Assembly: GCA_004294135.1 (NCBI GenBank)
Contig: RDZY01000013.1
Location: 23,082 to 87,081 of the forward strand
Direction: 5' to 3'
Source of the DNA: Sphingobacteriia bacterium
Lineage (GTDB): Bacteria > Bacteroidota > Bacteroidia > Chitinophagales > Chitinophagaceae
DNA length: 64,000 nt
The notes below the pieces were generated by a model that ran no database searches, had not been told where the DNA came from, and saw only the letters and a program-made list of their open reading frames with translations. This document shows positions 34,506 through 43,904 of this stretch, in pieces. Both the position numbers and the translations under genes were made by a program. The stretch's first letter is position 1; the number at the start of each line of letters is the position of its first letter.

Positions 34506-35828
34506 ATGTTACAAAAAATGCCTACTACCACAATGCCTTTCCTATTGTACTCCGATGGCGAGGGAAATATATTTGAAGATGATACTTTGTATGCAGTGGG
34601 ACGTGCAGGCTGGGACGCTTTTCCCATACCACAGGAGCAATGGATTGAATTACCTGATGGAGGTAATCTTTACGAATTACCCGGCAGAAGAGGTATTGGC
34701 GTAGATGTACACACGGGTGAAATGCGCTTATGTGAAAAAGGATGGGCTGTAGCAGCTTTTATTCCACCTGCGCATACCGGATTATTTCTTGCTGCTTACG
34801 AAACCTTGTCTGATGCCCCCACGCTTCCGCTTTTTTGTTATACAGCAGTGGGATGGATGAATAATAAAAATTATGTACCTGCCGTTCGTATTGAGAAAGA
34901 TATTCGCCAAGAGGCTGCAGGTTATGATGATAAAAAAATTGAATCGGGCACCCAGTATTTACTCAATAATTATCCAAACAATCGACTGGTAAAACACCTG
35001 ATGGAGAAATGTTGCATGACCTACCATTGTCCCGCAGCTAGAAACTTTTCGTTGGGTAGGTGGGAATGCCCCATCCCTACTTCACCAGCTTGTAATGCCA
35101 ACTGCATTGGCTGCATCTCATTCCAACCAGAAGAAGAAACCATTGTGAGTACACAGGATCGACTCACATTCAAACCAAGTGCAGAAGAGATTATAGAATT
35201 TACGGTGCCGCATTTAATGAATGCACCATTTCCTATTGTAAGTTTTGGTCAAGGTTGTGAGGGTGAACCTTTGTTGATGTGGGAGACCATTCAAGCATCT
35301 ATTTTAGAAATTAGAAAACATACCGACAGGGGAAATATCAATATCAATACCAATGGTTCAAAACCAGCAGCAGTAGATGCACTTTGTAAGGCGGGACTGA
35401 ACAGTATTCGCGTGAGCACTAATTCTGCGCAGAAACATATTTATGAAGCCTACTACCGACCCAATAATTACCAGTTTGAGGATATTGTAGAAAGTCTGAA
35501 AGTGATGCGTAAGCATGGCGGTTGGAGCAGCATCAATTATTTTGTATTTCCTGGAATTACAGATAGTGAAGCAGAATATGAAGCATTGTGCAAATTGATT
35601 CGTGAAACAGGATTGAATATGATTCAATGGAGAAATTTTAATATTGATCCAGATTGGTATATGGGTAAAATAGGGATTAATGAAACAGGAGAAATGTTGG
35701 GAGTGCAACAATTGATGGATTTAATTCAAGAAGAATTTCCCGACTTGAAATTTGGCTACTTCAATCCGCCTATGGAACGCATTAAGGGAGATTATAATTT
35801 TCAATTTGCGGGTGCTTTAAAACAATGA
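34506..35828 (+). CDS. Radical SAM protein of unknown function
   Basis: A 440-residue radical SAM enzyme. The 4Fe-4S cluster motif Cx3Cx2C is SPACNANCIGC (C196, C200, C203), and the SAM-binding glycine-rich region follows (IVSFGQGCEGEPLL). It has an unusual ~190-residue N-terminal part with no obvious family. Four more cysteines lie just before the motif (C169, C170, C175, C188), a hint of an auxiliary cluster. NININTNGSKP and FNIDPDWYMGKIGI are typical later core segments. The reaction is unknown. It sits between the membrane protein gene and a DMT transporter gene, whose ATG overlaps its stop as ATGA. Confidence 0.85.
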   Translation: MLQKMPTTTMPFLLYSDGEGNIFEDDTLYAVGRAGWDAFPIPQEQWIELPDGGNLYELPGRRGIGVDVHTGEMRLCEKGWAVAAFIPPAHTGLFLAAYETLSDAPTLPLFCYTAVGWMNNKNYVPAVRIEKDIRQEAAGYDDKKIESGTQYLLNNYPNNRLVKHLMEKCCMTYHCPAARNFSLGRWECPIPTSPACNANCIGCISFQPEEETIVSTQDRLTFKPSAEEIIEFTVPHLMNAPFPIVSFGQGCEGEPLLMWETIQASILEIRKHTDRGNININTNGSKPAAVDALCKAGLNSIRVSTNSAQKHIYEAYYRPNNYQFEDIVESLKVMRKHGGWSSINYFVFPGITDSEAEYEALCKLIRETGLNMIQWRNFNIDPDWYMGKIGINETGEMLGVQQLMDLIQEEFPDLKFGYFNPPMERIKGDYNFQFAGALKQ

Positions 35829-36745
35829 TCAAACGAATAAATATCAGCAATAACTTACAAGGAGTTTTACTTGCATTAATTGCTGTAGTCTTGTGGTCGG
35901 GTAATTTCATTATTTCAAGAAAAGTGAGTACTCAAATTTCACCTGTTAGTCTCGCTTTCTACCGATGGCTTACTGCAAGTATTGTACTTATCCCATTTGC
36001 ATGGAAACCATTTGCTATTGAATACAGAATAGCCAAAAAACATTGGAAAATATTTTTTTGGTTATCACTCACCGGCATTGCGTTGTTTAATACATTTGTT
36101 TATATAGCGGGCCATTATACTTCTGCAATTAATATGGCTTTAATTGGTACTACCTCATCTCCTATTTTTGCTACGGCAATGGCTGTAATTTTTCTGAAGG
36201 AACGTTTAGGGATATATAGAATAGCGGGTATATTTATTTGTATAATGGGGATATTACTATTGCTATCAAAGGGTAGTTGGGCAGTATTAGCTGCTTTTCA
36301 TTTTTCCACTGGTGATTTATGGATATTGGCAGGTGCTTTCTCGTTTGCTATTTACAATGTTTTAATTAGTAAGAAGCCCTCGGAAATGAGTTCACTTAGT
36401 TTTTTATTTATTCTTTTTACGTTGGGTACTTTAATGTTGTTTCCATTTTATTTAATAGAACAGAATATGAGCGGACTAACTCATACGCAATGGGATAGCG
36501 TATTAATCAGTTCCATCATTTATATAGGTTTGGGAGCTTCGGTATTTGCATTCTGGTGTTGGAATATTGCCATAAAAAAAATTGGAACAGGAAGTACGGT
36601 GCTTTTTGGCAACCTGATAGTTGTATTCAGCACCTTAGAAGCAGTGGTGTTATTGGGTGAAGAAATAACCACCATACATATTTTAAGTGGAGTTATTGTT
36701 ATTATTGGATTGATCATTGCGAATATTAAAACAAAAAAATATTGA
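35825..36745 (+). CDS. EamA/DMT-family transporter
   Basis: A 306-residue protein with ten membrane helices in two EamA repeats. The first begins VVLWSGNFIISRKVSTQISP and the second ILAGAFSFAIYNVLISKKPS. The DMT superfamily exports amino acids, nucleobases and other metabolites. The substrate cannot be read from the sequence, but the operon setting behind agmatinase and radical SAM genes suggests export of a product or by-product. The start overlaps the radical SAM stop by four bases, and the stop overlaps the next start (TGATG). Confidence 0.88.
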   Translation: MIKRINISNNLQGVLLALIAVVLWSGNFIISRKVSTQISPVSLAFYRWLTASIVLIPFAWKPFAIEYRIAKKHWKIFFWLSLTGIALFNTFVYIAGHYTSAINMALIGTTSSPIFATAMAVIFLKERLGIYRIAGIFICIMGILLLLSKGSWAVLAAFHFSTGDLWILAGAFSFAIYNVLISKKPSEMSSLSFLFILFTLGTLMLFPFYLIEQNMSGLTHTQWDSVLISSIIYIGLGASVFAFWCWNIAIKKIGTGSTVLFGNLIVVFSTLEAVVLLGEEITTIHILSGVIVIIGLIIANIKTKKY

Positions 36746-37521
36746 TGCAGCCAGAACTATACATTTTAATTTTACTTTGTTTATTTGCTTTCTTAGCTGG
36801 TTTTGTAGATTCAATTGTAGGTGGAGGTGGATTAATACAGTTGCCTGCGGGTTTCATTCTACTACCACAAATGCCGATAGCAACGGTAATTGGCTCTTTA
36901 AAAGTTTCAGCATTTACGGGTACTGCTTTTGCAGCACAACAGTACTTACAAAAAATAAAAGTAAAGTGGAAGCAGGTAAGTATTATGGCGGCAATTGCGT
37001 TCTGTGCAGCATTTGCTGGCTCTCAATTGCTAACAGTAGTGAGTAACCAATATATGAAGCCGATTATTTTTGTAGTAATGATTGCAACTGCTATTTATAC
37101 TTATACCAAGAAAAATTTTGGTCAAGCCTCACATCGAGTAATTACTCCACAGCAAGAATGGAAGTATTCAATATTAATAAGTGTAGTGATTGGGTTCTAT
37201 GATGGATTTATAGGACCGGGTGCTGGTAGTTTTTTTATTGTATCATTTATTGGCATCTTAGGTTTTGATTTTTTAAAAGCTTCTGCACACGCAAAGCTGG
37301 TTAATTTGGCAACCAATCTAGGATCCATCTTTTTATTTCTATTAAAGGGCAGTATCCTTTGGTCCATTGCTATTCCCATGGCTATCAGTAATGGCCTTGG
37401 TGGTATATTGGGAGCTAGGTTGGCTATTTATAAAGGCAACCAGTTCATACGCGTCTTCTTTTTACTGGTAGTAATAGCAACTTTATTTAGGTTTGGTTGG
37501 GATATTTATCGTGATTTATAA
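36745..37521 (+). CDS. TSUP (TauE/SafE) family permease
   Basis: A 258-residue membrane protein with about eight helices and the family opening FLAGFVDSIVGGGGLIQLPA. The repeat in the second half is VVIGFYDGFIGPGAGSFFIV. TSUP proteins move sulfite, sulfonates or other small organic anions. The start is ATG at 36745; a TTG just before it at 36742 extends the frame by one codon only. It is the last gene of the five-gene operon that begins with the ureohydrolase. Confidence 0.88.
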   Translation: MQPELYILILLCLFAFLAGFVDSIVGGGGLIQLPAGFILLPQMPIATVIGSLKVSAFTGTAFAAQQYLQKIKVKWKQVSIMAAIAFCAAFAGSQLLTVVSNQYMKPIIFVVMIATAIYTYTKKNFGQASHRVITPQQEWKYSILISVVIGFYDGFIGPGAGSFFIVSFIGILGFDFLKASAHAKLVNLATNLGSIFLFLLKGSILWSIAIPMAISNGLGGILGARLAIYKGNQFIRVFFLLVVIATLFRFGWDIYRDL

Positions 37522-37592
37522 TTGCTTTTATAAAATTATCAGATGAAAATTTGTTTGCTTATTAAAATTGGCCATTATCCAACTTCACACCA

Positions 37593-39113
37593 TTACTTTT
37601 TCAGTTTTACTGGCAAAGACTTATGAATAAATACTGGAACAAAAACATTAGAAGCTGGAGTAAAATCACAATCATTTATCACTACATTTTTACTATCAGC
37701 AACTTCTAATCCATAAGTGTAGAATGCAGGCATTTTACCATTGAAAATATTAGAGACAGTTTTCAATTTCACCCCATCAACATTATACAATAAAAATGCA
37801 GGCAAATCTCTTTTAAAAATATTAGTAGCGATATCTGTTGTAGGCCTTAAATCTATATTGCCACCAAATGCAGTTACATAATTGCTATTGTTTATTTTAA
37901 TAGATAAATTATCGAAGGTTAAATTCTTCACTTTACCCATTTCATTTGCCCATACCACAATACCTGTTTCAGCAACAATATGCATATTACTAAATCTAAT
38001 ATTGCTGATAGTACCATTATTAATTCCCTTACTAATAGGGTAGGAAGATATATGAATTGGTTCTCCCCTACCCCACCAAGTACCACCCAAGTGCTTTGCA
38101 TTAATAATGAAATTATTGAAAAGTACATTGTCTACAGATCCTTCCTCTCTTGTATTTATTAAAACACCTCTATTGGATTGATGAATGATAATGTTTGAAA
38201 AAATAAGGTTGCGCATATTTCCTTTTCCGTAACCCACTCGAATACCTGCAGAATTTGATTTAAATATACAATTGGTGGCTACAATATTTTCTGCGATACC
38301 TGTTTTATTACCATATTGATATGTTTTTTTTACCTTTCCATCAGATGCATTATCCATATTAATATCATCTCCAAAGCCAGTAACAATTAAAGCATCATCA
38401 CCCGCAATAATATTGCAGTTGGCCACTCGTACCAGCCTTGAAGTGGTGAGGTGAATACCGTCGCTATTTGGAATTAAAGGATTATTCGCAATAGAAATTC
38501 CATCAATCAATACATCTTCACAATCGCCAATACGCATAGTCCAGCTGGGCGCATTCACAAAACGAATTCCAGTAATCTTTATTTGTTGGCTGTGCATAAT
38601 TACGAGCGTCATATCTGGTCGTGCAGCATAAAAAACAGGCCCATCTGCAGGTAATAAAGCATCGAAAAAAGCTTGTCCTTGTCGAACAAAATGTTTGTCA
38701 AAATCAATGTAGTTATGCTGTTTCGCAACATTAAAAAAAGCGTCTGAATTGCCATTAATTTCTCCTTCACCAGCAAAGGAAACATTCACCAGATCCTCAC
38801 CATAAAACATCCCTTTAACTGATTTACCAACCGTGTAATCAGCTACACTAGCACTACCTTTTAGTACAGCACCAGCAGCTAAATATATTTGCACATTACT
38901 GCGCAATTGAATAAACCCAGTCATAAAAACTCCACTTGGAATATATACGGTACCACCACCAATTTTATTGCATGAATCAATTGCAGATTGAATAAATTTG
39001 GTGTTGATGGTTTTACCATCTGCCATTGCCCCAAAATTAGTAATAGTGAGACTTGGCTGGGCTTGTAGTTTTAAAAAAATAATACTTGAGAGAAAAATGG
39101 TCAAGAATTTCAT
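37593..39113 (-). CDS. Exported GH28-like right-handed beta-helix protein
   Basis: A 506-residue protein with a signal peptide (residues 1-18, ending LQAQ). The glycoside hydrolase family 28 layout is clear: ITNFGAMADGKTINTKFIQ at the N-terminus, then NSDGIHL and AGDDALIVTGFGDD with the catalytic aspartates, and AGIRVGYGKGN where the family usually shows GHG. The histidine of GHG is not present, so polygalacturonase activity may be altered. GH28 enzymes cut pectin, including rhamnogalacturonan. It lies downstream of the Gfo/Idh and GH78 genes on the same strand. Confidence 0.85.
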   Translation of the reverse strand: MKFLTIFLSSIIFLKLQAQPSLTITNFGAMADGKTINTKFIQSAIDSCNKIGGGTVYIPSGVFMTGFIQLRSNVQIYLAAGAVLKGSASVADYTVGKSVKGMFYGEDLVNVSFAGEGEINGNSDAFFNVAKQHNYIDFDKHFVRQGQAFFDALLPADGPVFYAARPDMTLVIMHSQQIKITGIRFVNAPSWTMRIGDCEDVLIDGISIANNPLIPNSDGIHLTTSRLVRVANCNIIAGDDALIVTGFGDDINMDNASDGKVKKTYQYGNKTGIAENIVATNCIFKSNSAGIRVGYGKGNMRNLIFSNIIIHQSNRGVLINTREEGSVDNVLFNNFIINAKHLGGTWWGRGEPIHISSYPISKGINNGTISNIRFSNMHIVAETGIVVWANEMGKVKNLTFDNLSIKINNSNYVTAFGGNIDLRPTTDIATNIFKRDLPAFLLYNVDGVKLKTVSNIFNGKMPAFYTYGLEVADSKNVVINDCDFTPASNVFVPVFIHKSLPVKLKK

Positions 39114-39161
39114 ATATTAATATTTATTGATTTTATTGTATTACCAAATGGAATCCGCTCA

Positions 39162-39284
39162 TTAACATTTTGCAGGAACTAAAAATTTATTAATATTAGT
39201 TGCGTATGCCATCAATTGAATTATAGAACTGGTGCTGAGTAAATGATTTTGATAGGGTGGAGTTAATACTGGATAAGTAGCCAT
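39162..39284 (-). other. Possible 40-codon open frame after the Gfo/Idh gene
   Basis: An ATG at 39284 opens 40 codons (MATYPVLTPPYQNHLLSTSS to FLVPAKC, stop at 39162), in the same frame as the Gfo/Idh stop codon. The frame is in fact open back to that stop. It may be a real mini-protein, a remnant of a lost gene, or chance. No family is recognised. Confidence 0.25.
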
Positions 39285-39305
39285 AGCATTTAAAAATTGA
39301 TGCCA

Positions 39306-40727
39306 TTATAAATCTAAATTATATCCTGCTCTATATTCACGTTTTACAAACTGATTTGCTGGCTCAAAATTGGTGATTCGCATTTGTGCAGCATCCCACA
39401 ACAATTTTTTTCGACCAGTAAATTCTCCTTTGTCATTCTTCAGATTCCAAGAAAGCAAGGCCAAATTACCCATTAGAATAGTTTCAGTTAATGGCCCCGC
39501 ATGTTCAAAAGAAGAACTCAACTCATGCTTACCATATCCTGCCATACAAGCATTTACCCACTGTACATAATGCCCTTCTGGAACACGTTTAATGGTTTCT
39601 GATAATTTTACTTCTTTAGTTCTTGAAGTAGGAAGTAAGGTAGGATTCTCGGCATAGGTATTACACATCATTTTGCCTTTGGTGCCTGCTATTATTGCTC
39701 CACCACCCCAATCTCCCATTGACTCATCTGCTCCAAGCTCTTCGGGCCTTTCTGGTAAAATACCTCCATCCATCCAAAATAATTTCACATCTGGCTTACC
39801 ATTCTTTCCTGGAAATTTTAACTTTAAAGAAGAAGCTGCGGGAAAGCAATCCGGATGATAAGAAGCCGTCCACATTTTCTCATACAAATTCACCACGCTG
39901 CATTCCACTTCGGTTGGATAACTTAATCCAGCAGTTCTAAATACTGGATCAATGATATGACAACCCATATCACCCAATGCGCCTGTTCCAAATGAAGGAT
40001 AACCGCGCCAATTAAAAGGGACATAATTATCACGATATTCCTCAAATTGATTGGGGCCTAGCCAAAGATTCCAATCCAATTCTTTGGGTATTGCATCTTT
40101 TGTAGTAGGCTTGCCAAAACCTTGTGGCCAAATAGGGCGATTGGTCCAGCAATATATATGCGTTGCATCTCCAATAATACCTGCATTATACCATTCCTGC
40201 ATTTTTCTTACTCCTTCATAGGAAGCACCTTGATTACCCATTTGTGTTACTACTCTATATTTTTTAGCAGCTTGTGTTAGTATCCTAGCTTCGTAAATAT
40301 CGTGACTAAGGGGCTTCTGCACGTATACATGCTTACCACGTTGCATAGCAGCCAAACTAGCAACTGCGTGGGTATGATCGGGGGTAGAAACAGATACCGC
40401 ATCAATTTGCTTAAGTTCTTTGTCGAGCATTTCTCGGTAATCTTTAAAATAAGATGCTTTGGGAAAAAGCCCTCGAGATTTAGCAGCCATTTTATCATCC
40501 ACATCACATAAGGAAACAATATTTACGTGTGGGCTTTTAACAAAAGCGGCAATATCAGATGAACCCTGTCCCCCTATTCCAATACAGGCAAGATTAAGTT
40601 TATCACTAGGTGCTATAAATCCTTTCCCGCCCAAAACATGTCTCGGCACAATAGAGAATCCCAATGCTGTAATAGATGCTTGTTTGAGGAAATTACGTCT
40701 TGAATTTTTAGAGTTTGATTTTTGCAT
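39306..40727 (-). CDS. Tat-exported Gfo/Idh/MocA-family oxidoreductase
   Basis: A 473-residue protein with a twin-arginine signal (NSRRNFLKQASITALGFSIV), so the folded protein is exported with its cofactor. The Rossmann fold begins LACIGIGGQGSSDIAAF. SVSTPDHTHAVASLAAMQRG and VYVQKPLSHDIYEAR hold the conserved Glu/Gln-Lys-Pro motif of the family. DMGCHIIDPVFR provides the catalytic histidine region. These enzymes oxidise, reduce or hydrolyse sugars via NAD(P)(H). Its place between GH28 and GH78 genes suggests an action on pectin sugars. Confidence 0.9.
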   Translation of the reverse strand: MQKSNSKNSRRNFLKQASITALGFSIVPRHVLGGKGFIAPSDKLNLACIGIGGQGSSDIAAFVKSPHVNIVSLCDVDDKMAAKSRGLFPKASYFKDYREMLDKELKQIDAVSVSTPDHTHAVASLAAMQRGKHVYVQKPLSHDIYEARILTQAAKKYRVVTQMGNQGASYEGVRKMQEWYNAGIIGDATHIYCWTNRPIWPQGFGKPTTKDAIPKELDWNLWLGPNQFEEYRDNYVPFNWRGYPSFGTGALGDMGCHIIDPVFRTAGLSYPTEVECSVVNLYEKMWTASYHPDCFPAASSLKLKFPGKNGKPDVKLFWMDGGILPERPEELGADESMGDWGGGAIIAGTKGKMMCNTYAENPTLLPTSRTKEVKLSETIKRVPEGHYVQWVNACMAGYGKHELSSSFEHAGPLTETILMGNLALLSWNLKNDKGEFTGRKKLLWDAAQMRITNFEPANQFVKREYRAGYNLDL

Positions 40728-40760
40728 GATGGTGTATAATCGTTCATTAAAATATGACTA

Positions 40761-43508
40761 TTAATATACTAAAAAATGATAACTGCCTGCTCCAACTTTT
40801 ATTACAGCATAGCCTTTCTCATATTTCTGAAAACTGATATCATTGGTGTAGAAATGACTATCTCCACTTTCACTAATCTTATTCTTTTCATTGGCCGGTA
40901 ACCATATTTCAGCACTAGTATTTACTGGTATGGTTACTCGTAATTGAAATTTGTCCGCTTCTTTTTTCCAATCACTTTCAATTATTCCATAAACAGATTC
41001 ATAAGATCCCTTTGCCCACAATAAGGAGACTGGCTGGGGTTTTATAATAATTTTTTTATACCCAGGTGCTGCTGCATTAATACCCAATAAAGATTTATAA
41101 AACCATTCATCTATGGAACCAAACATAGGGTGATTATAAGAACTGGACTCTGGCTTTGACCAAGACTCCCAAAGTGTTGTAGCATCATTTGCCAACATAT
41201 ATCCCCAACCAGGATACCCTTTTTGATTGGCAATGGTATAGGCAATATCATTTCTGTCTTTCTCTCTTAACACATCAAAGAGCATCATTGTACTATAAAT
41301 ACCTGTAGATAAATGGTTATTATGCCGAGAAAATTCTTGCATCAATACTTCAAAAGTTTTATCTATTTCGGGACTAATCTTGTACCACAAGGCAAATAGT
41401 TGGGCTGCTTGTGTTGCATTATCGAATCTGCCCGTATTTGGGACTAGGTATTTCCTTACAATATTGTCTTTAATTGAATTGGCTAGTCGACCATATTTTT
41501 CTGCATCTTCTTTAATTCCTAAAATACCTGCAAATTCAGTTGCCAGTAATGCATGGTGATAATAAAAGCAAGCAGCAGAAAATGCTTCTGCTCTTGGATC
41601 TATGGCTTCATGATCACCAATATCCCAATGAAACAATCCTTGTATGGCTTTGTGTTGCAAAAAATCCATTTGCTTTTTAAAAACTGGATATTGGGTTTCA
41701 ATAATTTTTTTATCTCCATATTGATCATAGAGTTTCTTTTGTAAATAACAGAATGCCAATTGCCAACCCAATGGGCCAGATTCGCCGCCATAGCCTCTAT
41801 CAGCAATACCCGTATAAGGAGCTATCTCAGTTAATCCACCATCTGGTTGCTGATCATTCGCAAAATCCTGTACCGTTTTTTTATAAAAATTGGCCATATT
41901 ATAATTGTGCATATAAGCACTTGCAGTGGCAGCTATATCAGCACCATAACCCATTTTTTCTCTGCCGGGACAATCGGATTGAACGCTGAATACATTACTT
42001 AAAAACGTCCATTGGATTTTATCGTGAAGGGTATTAAACATTGGGTTAGCGCACTCAAAATTACCTTCCTGAATCAAATCGGTATTCATGCGTAAGCCTT
42101 CAATATCATCAAGCGTGGGTGGTTTACCAGGCCATCCAGTAATTTCAATATACCTAAAAGCATGAAAGGTGAATCTTGGATTCCAAGTCTCCATACCAAC
42201 TCCCTTTAAAGTATAGCAATCTTTCTGCCAAGCGGTTTTTGGAGCACCAGGGCCACCATTTAAATTCCATATTTCTTTTATATGCCCTGCTGTAGTTGTG
42301 ATCCAATTAATAGATCCATTGGGATGTGCAATTTCTGCGTAACGCAATGAAACAGTGACACCTGCTGGCCCCTTTACTTTTATGCGTGCTACGCCTGCAA
42401 AATTCTGTCCCATATCTACCACAAAACTGTCTTTACCTACTTCTTTAATAGCAATGGGCTTTATGATTTTTGTGACCCGAATTGGGGGTTGAAGTTGAGC
42501 AGATAATTCACCAGCAGGTCCGCTCACAATGGCAGCATTTTTCCAGCCAATTTTTTCGGTGAATTTTTTTTCTAGTCGCGCATCATATTCTTCACCAAGA
42601 AAAACATTATTGCGTGTAACCGGGCCAGGAGCGGTTTGCCAGCTATCATTGGTGACAATAGTTTCAGTGCTGCCATCGGTATATTTTATCAGCACTTGCG
42701 CCTTCACACATGGCCTTGCAGTTTGCTGTACATTTCTTAAATTGTATTGACCAAATAAGCGCAACGGAAGTGGATTAAACCAACCATTACCCAACATAAT
42801 ACCGATTGTATTTAGTGATTGGCCAGTTAAAAGCTGGGTAATATCGTAGGTAACGTAAAGTGCTTGTTTGCGATAGGCAGTAAAGCCGGGATCAAGCATA
42901 TGGTCGCCTAGTTTTTTGTCGTTGATAAAAACTTCTGAATATCCCAGTCCCGAAATATACATTCTTGCAGTCGCAATTTTTTTATTGATATTAATTTGTT
43001 TTCTAAACAAAGGCATGGGATCATATTGGTAAAAATCTTCGTCTTTGATAAATTGTTTGCTTCCATCTCCAATCCATTTGGCGCTGAAGTGGTGTTGCTT
43101 TAGCGCAGCCGTTTCAAAACTAGCGGCAGCACTCCAAGCAGAGGCTACGCCATTTTTATCGTACCATTTTACGCGCCAATAATATTTTGTAAAAGGTTGC
43201 AAAGGCTTGCCTTCGTATATAATATGCAGGCTTTGAGTGGAATTGATCTTACCAGTAGTCCAACAGTCCCCAAGTAAAATCCGATCTGCATTCTGAGCAC
43301 TGCTTACCATTATTTCATATCCAGTTTGGTAATCACCTCTTTGAACTGAGGAAAGATTCCAGCTAAGCCTAGGCTGAGTGATATCAATACCAAGTGGATT
43401 TTGCAAGTATTCACAGCTAAGTTTTATAGGTAAAGCAGGCTCAGTGGCATAAAGGCATGTACTGAGAGTGAGCAACCACGTAAAAAAAATATAGCAAATA
43501 TTTTTCAT
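40761..43508 (-). CDS. Exported GH78 alpha-L-rhamnosidase
   Basis: About 915 residues. I use the ATG at 43508 because it begins a good signal peptide (MKNICYIFFTWLLTLSTCLYA); the longer frame adds five codons. Domain order: fibronectin-III-like (about 25-140), Bac_rhamnosid_N (about 165-330), concanavalin-like domain, (alpha/alpha)6 catalytic barrel (about 460-800), C-terminal beta domain. Catalytic motifs DCPGREKMGYGADIAA and DQQPDGGLTEIAPYTG are present, as is SSYNHPMFGSIDEWFYKSL. It removes terminal alpha-L-rhamnose, and likely works with the downstream oxidoreductase and GH28 protein on rhamnose-bearing pectin. Confidence 0.93.
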   Translation of the reverse strand: MKNICYIFFTWLLTLSTCLYATEPALPIKLSCEYLQNPLGIDITQPRLSWNLSSVQRGDYQTGYEIMVSSAQNADRILLGDCWTTGKINSTQSLHIIYEGKPLQPFTKYYWRVKWYDKNGVASAWSAAASFETAALKQHHFSAKWIGDGSKQFIKDEDFYQYDPMPLFRKQININKKIATARMYISGLGYSEVFINDKKLGDHMLDPGFTAYRKQALYVTYDITQLLTGQSLNTIGIMLGNGWFNPLPLRLFGQYNLRNVQQTARPCVKAQVLIKYTDGSTETIVTNDSWQTAPGPVTRNNVFLGEEYDARLEKKFTEKIGWKNAAIVSGPAGELSAQLQPPIRVTKIIKPIAIKEVGKDSFVVDMGQNFAGVARIKVKGPAGVTVSLRYAEIAHPNGSINWITTTAGHIKEIWNLNGGPGAPKTAWQKDCYTLKGVGMETWNPRFTFHAFRYIEITGWPGKPPTLDDIEGLRMNTDLIQEGNFECANPMFNTLHDKIQWTFLSNVFSVQSDCPGREKMGYGADIAATASAYMHNYNMANFYKKTVQDFANDQQPDGGLTEIAPYTGIADRGYGGESGPLGWQLAFCYLQKKLYDQYGDKKIIETQYPVFKKQMDFLQHKAIQGLFHWDIGDHEAIDPRAEAFSAACFYYHHALLATEFAGILGIKEDAEKYGRLANSIKDNIVRKYLVPNTGRFDNATQAAQLFALWYKISPEIDKTFEVLMQEFSRHNNHLSTGIYSTMMLFDVLREKDRNDIAYTIANQKGYPGWGYMLANDATTLWESWSKPESSSYNHPMFGSIDEWFYKSLLGINAAAPGYKKIIIKPQPVSLLWAKGSYESVYGIIESDWKKEADKFQLRVTIPVNTSAEIWLPANEKNKISESGDSHFYTNDISFQKYEKGYAVIKVGAGSYHFLVY

Positions 43509-43523
43509 AATAGCCAATAGCAA

Positions 43524-43904
43524 TATTAAAGAAATGGTAACTGAAAGTATAGTGGAGTGAAAATCCGCTAGTAACGAATGTAAAGTAAATATTTAATGGC
43601 TAAAACCTAACTGGTCTGTGCTGTTAGGACTTAAAAATAAAGTTTTTTCATCCGCTATGTTTAGCACTTGATTTTGAAAAGATGCGAATAATATTACCAT
43701 TATGAAATTTTAGCCTCATACAGTTGTTTTATTAATTTACGGAGGCTATAAAACAAAAATATATTAGTACTAATTTCCAAACTATCTTCAAAAGGAGTTA
43801 AAATTTTTTGTGTAACTTCAATTTTATTGACTTTCACACTATTTCGCCAAAATGGCAGTTTCTTTATATATTTACTATAAAATAAAAATAAAGCAATTTA
43901 TTCT
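43524..43904. other. Non-coding stretch upstream of the GH78 gene
   Basis: About 380 A+T-rich bases. The only structure seen is a weak hairpin, TAGCCTC (43711-43717) with GAGGCTA (43742-43748), loop 24 bases. No promoter fits the consensus well enough to call. Together with the dead methyltransferase gene that follows, this forms the quiet zone between the glycan and nucleotide-sugar loci. Confidence 0.4.

Noticed and set aside
43711..43748. Terminator upstream of the GH78 gene (TAGCCTC/GAGGCTA)
   Set aside because: Only seven pairs with a 24-base loop and no T-run; too weak to call in A+T-rich DNA.
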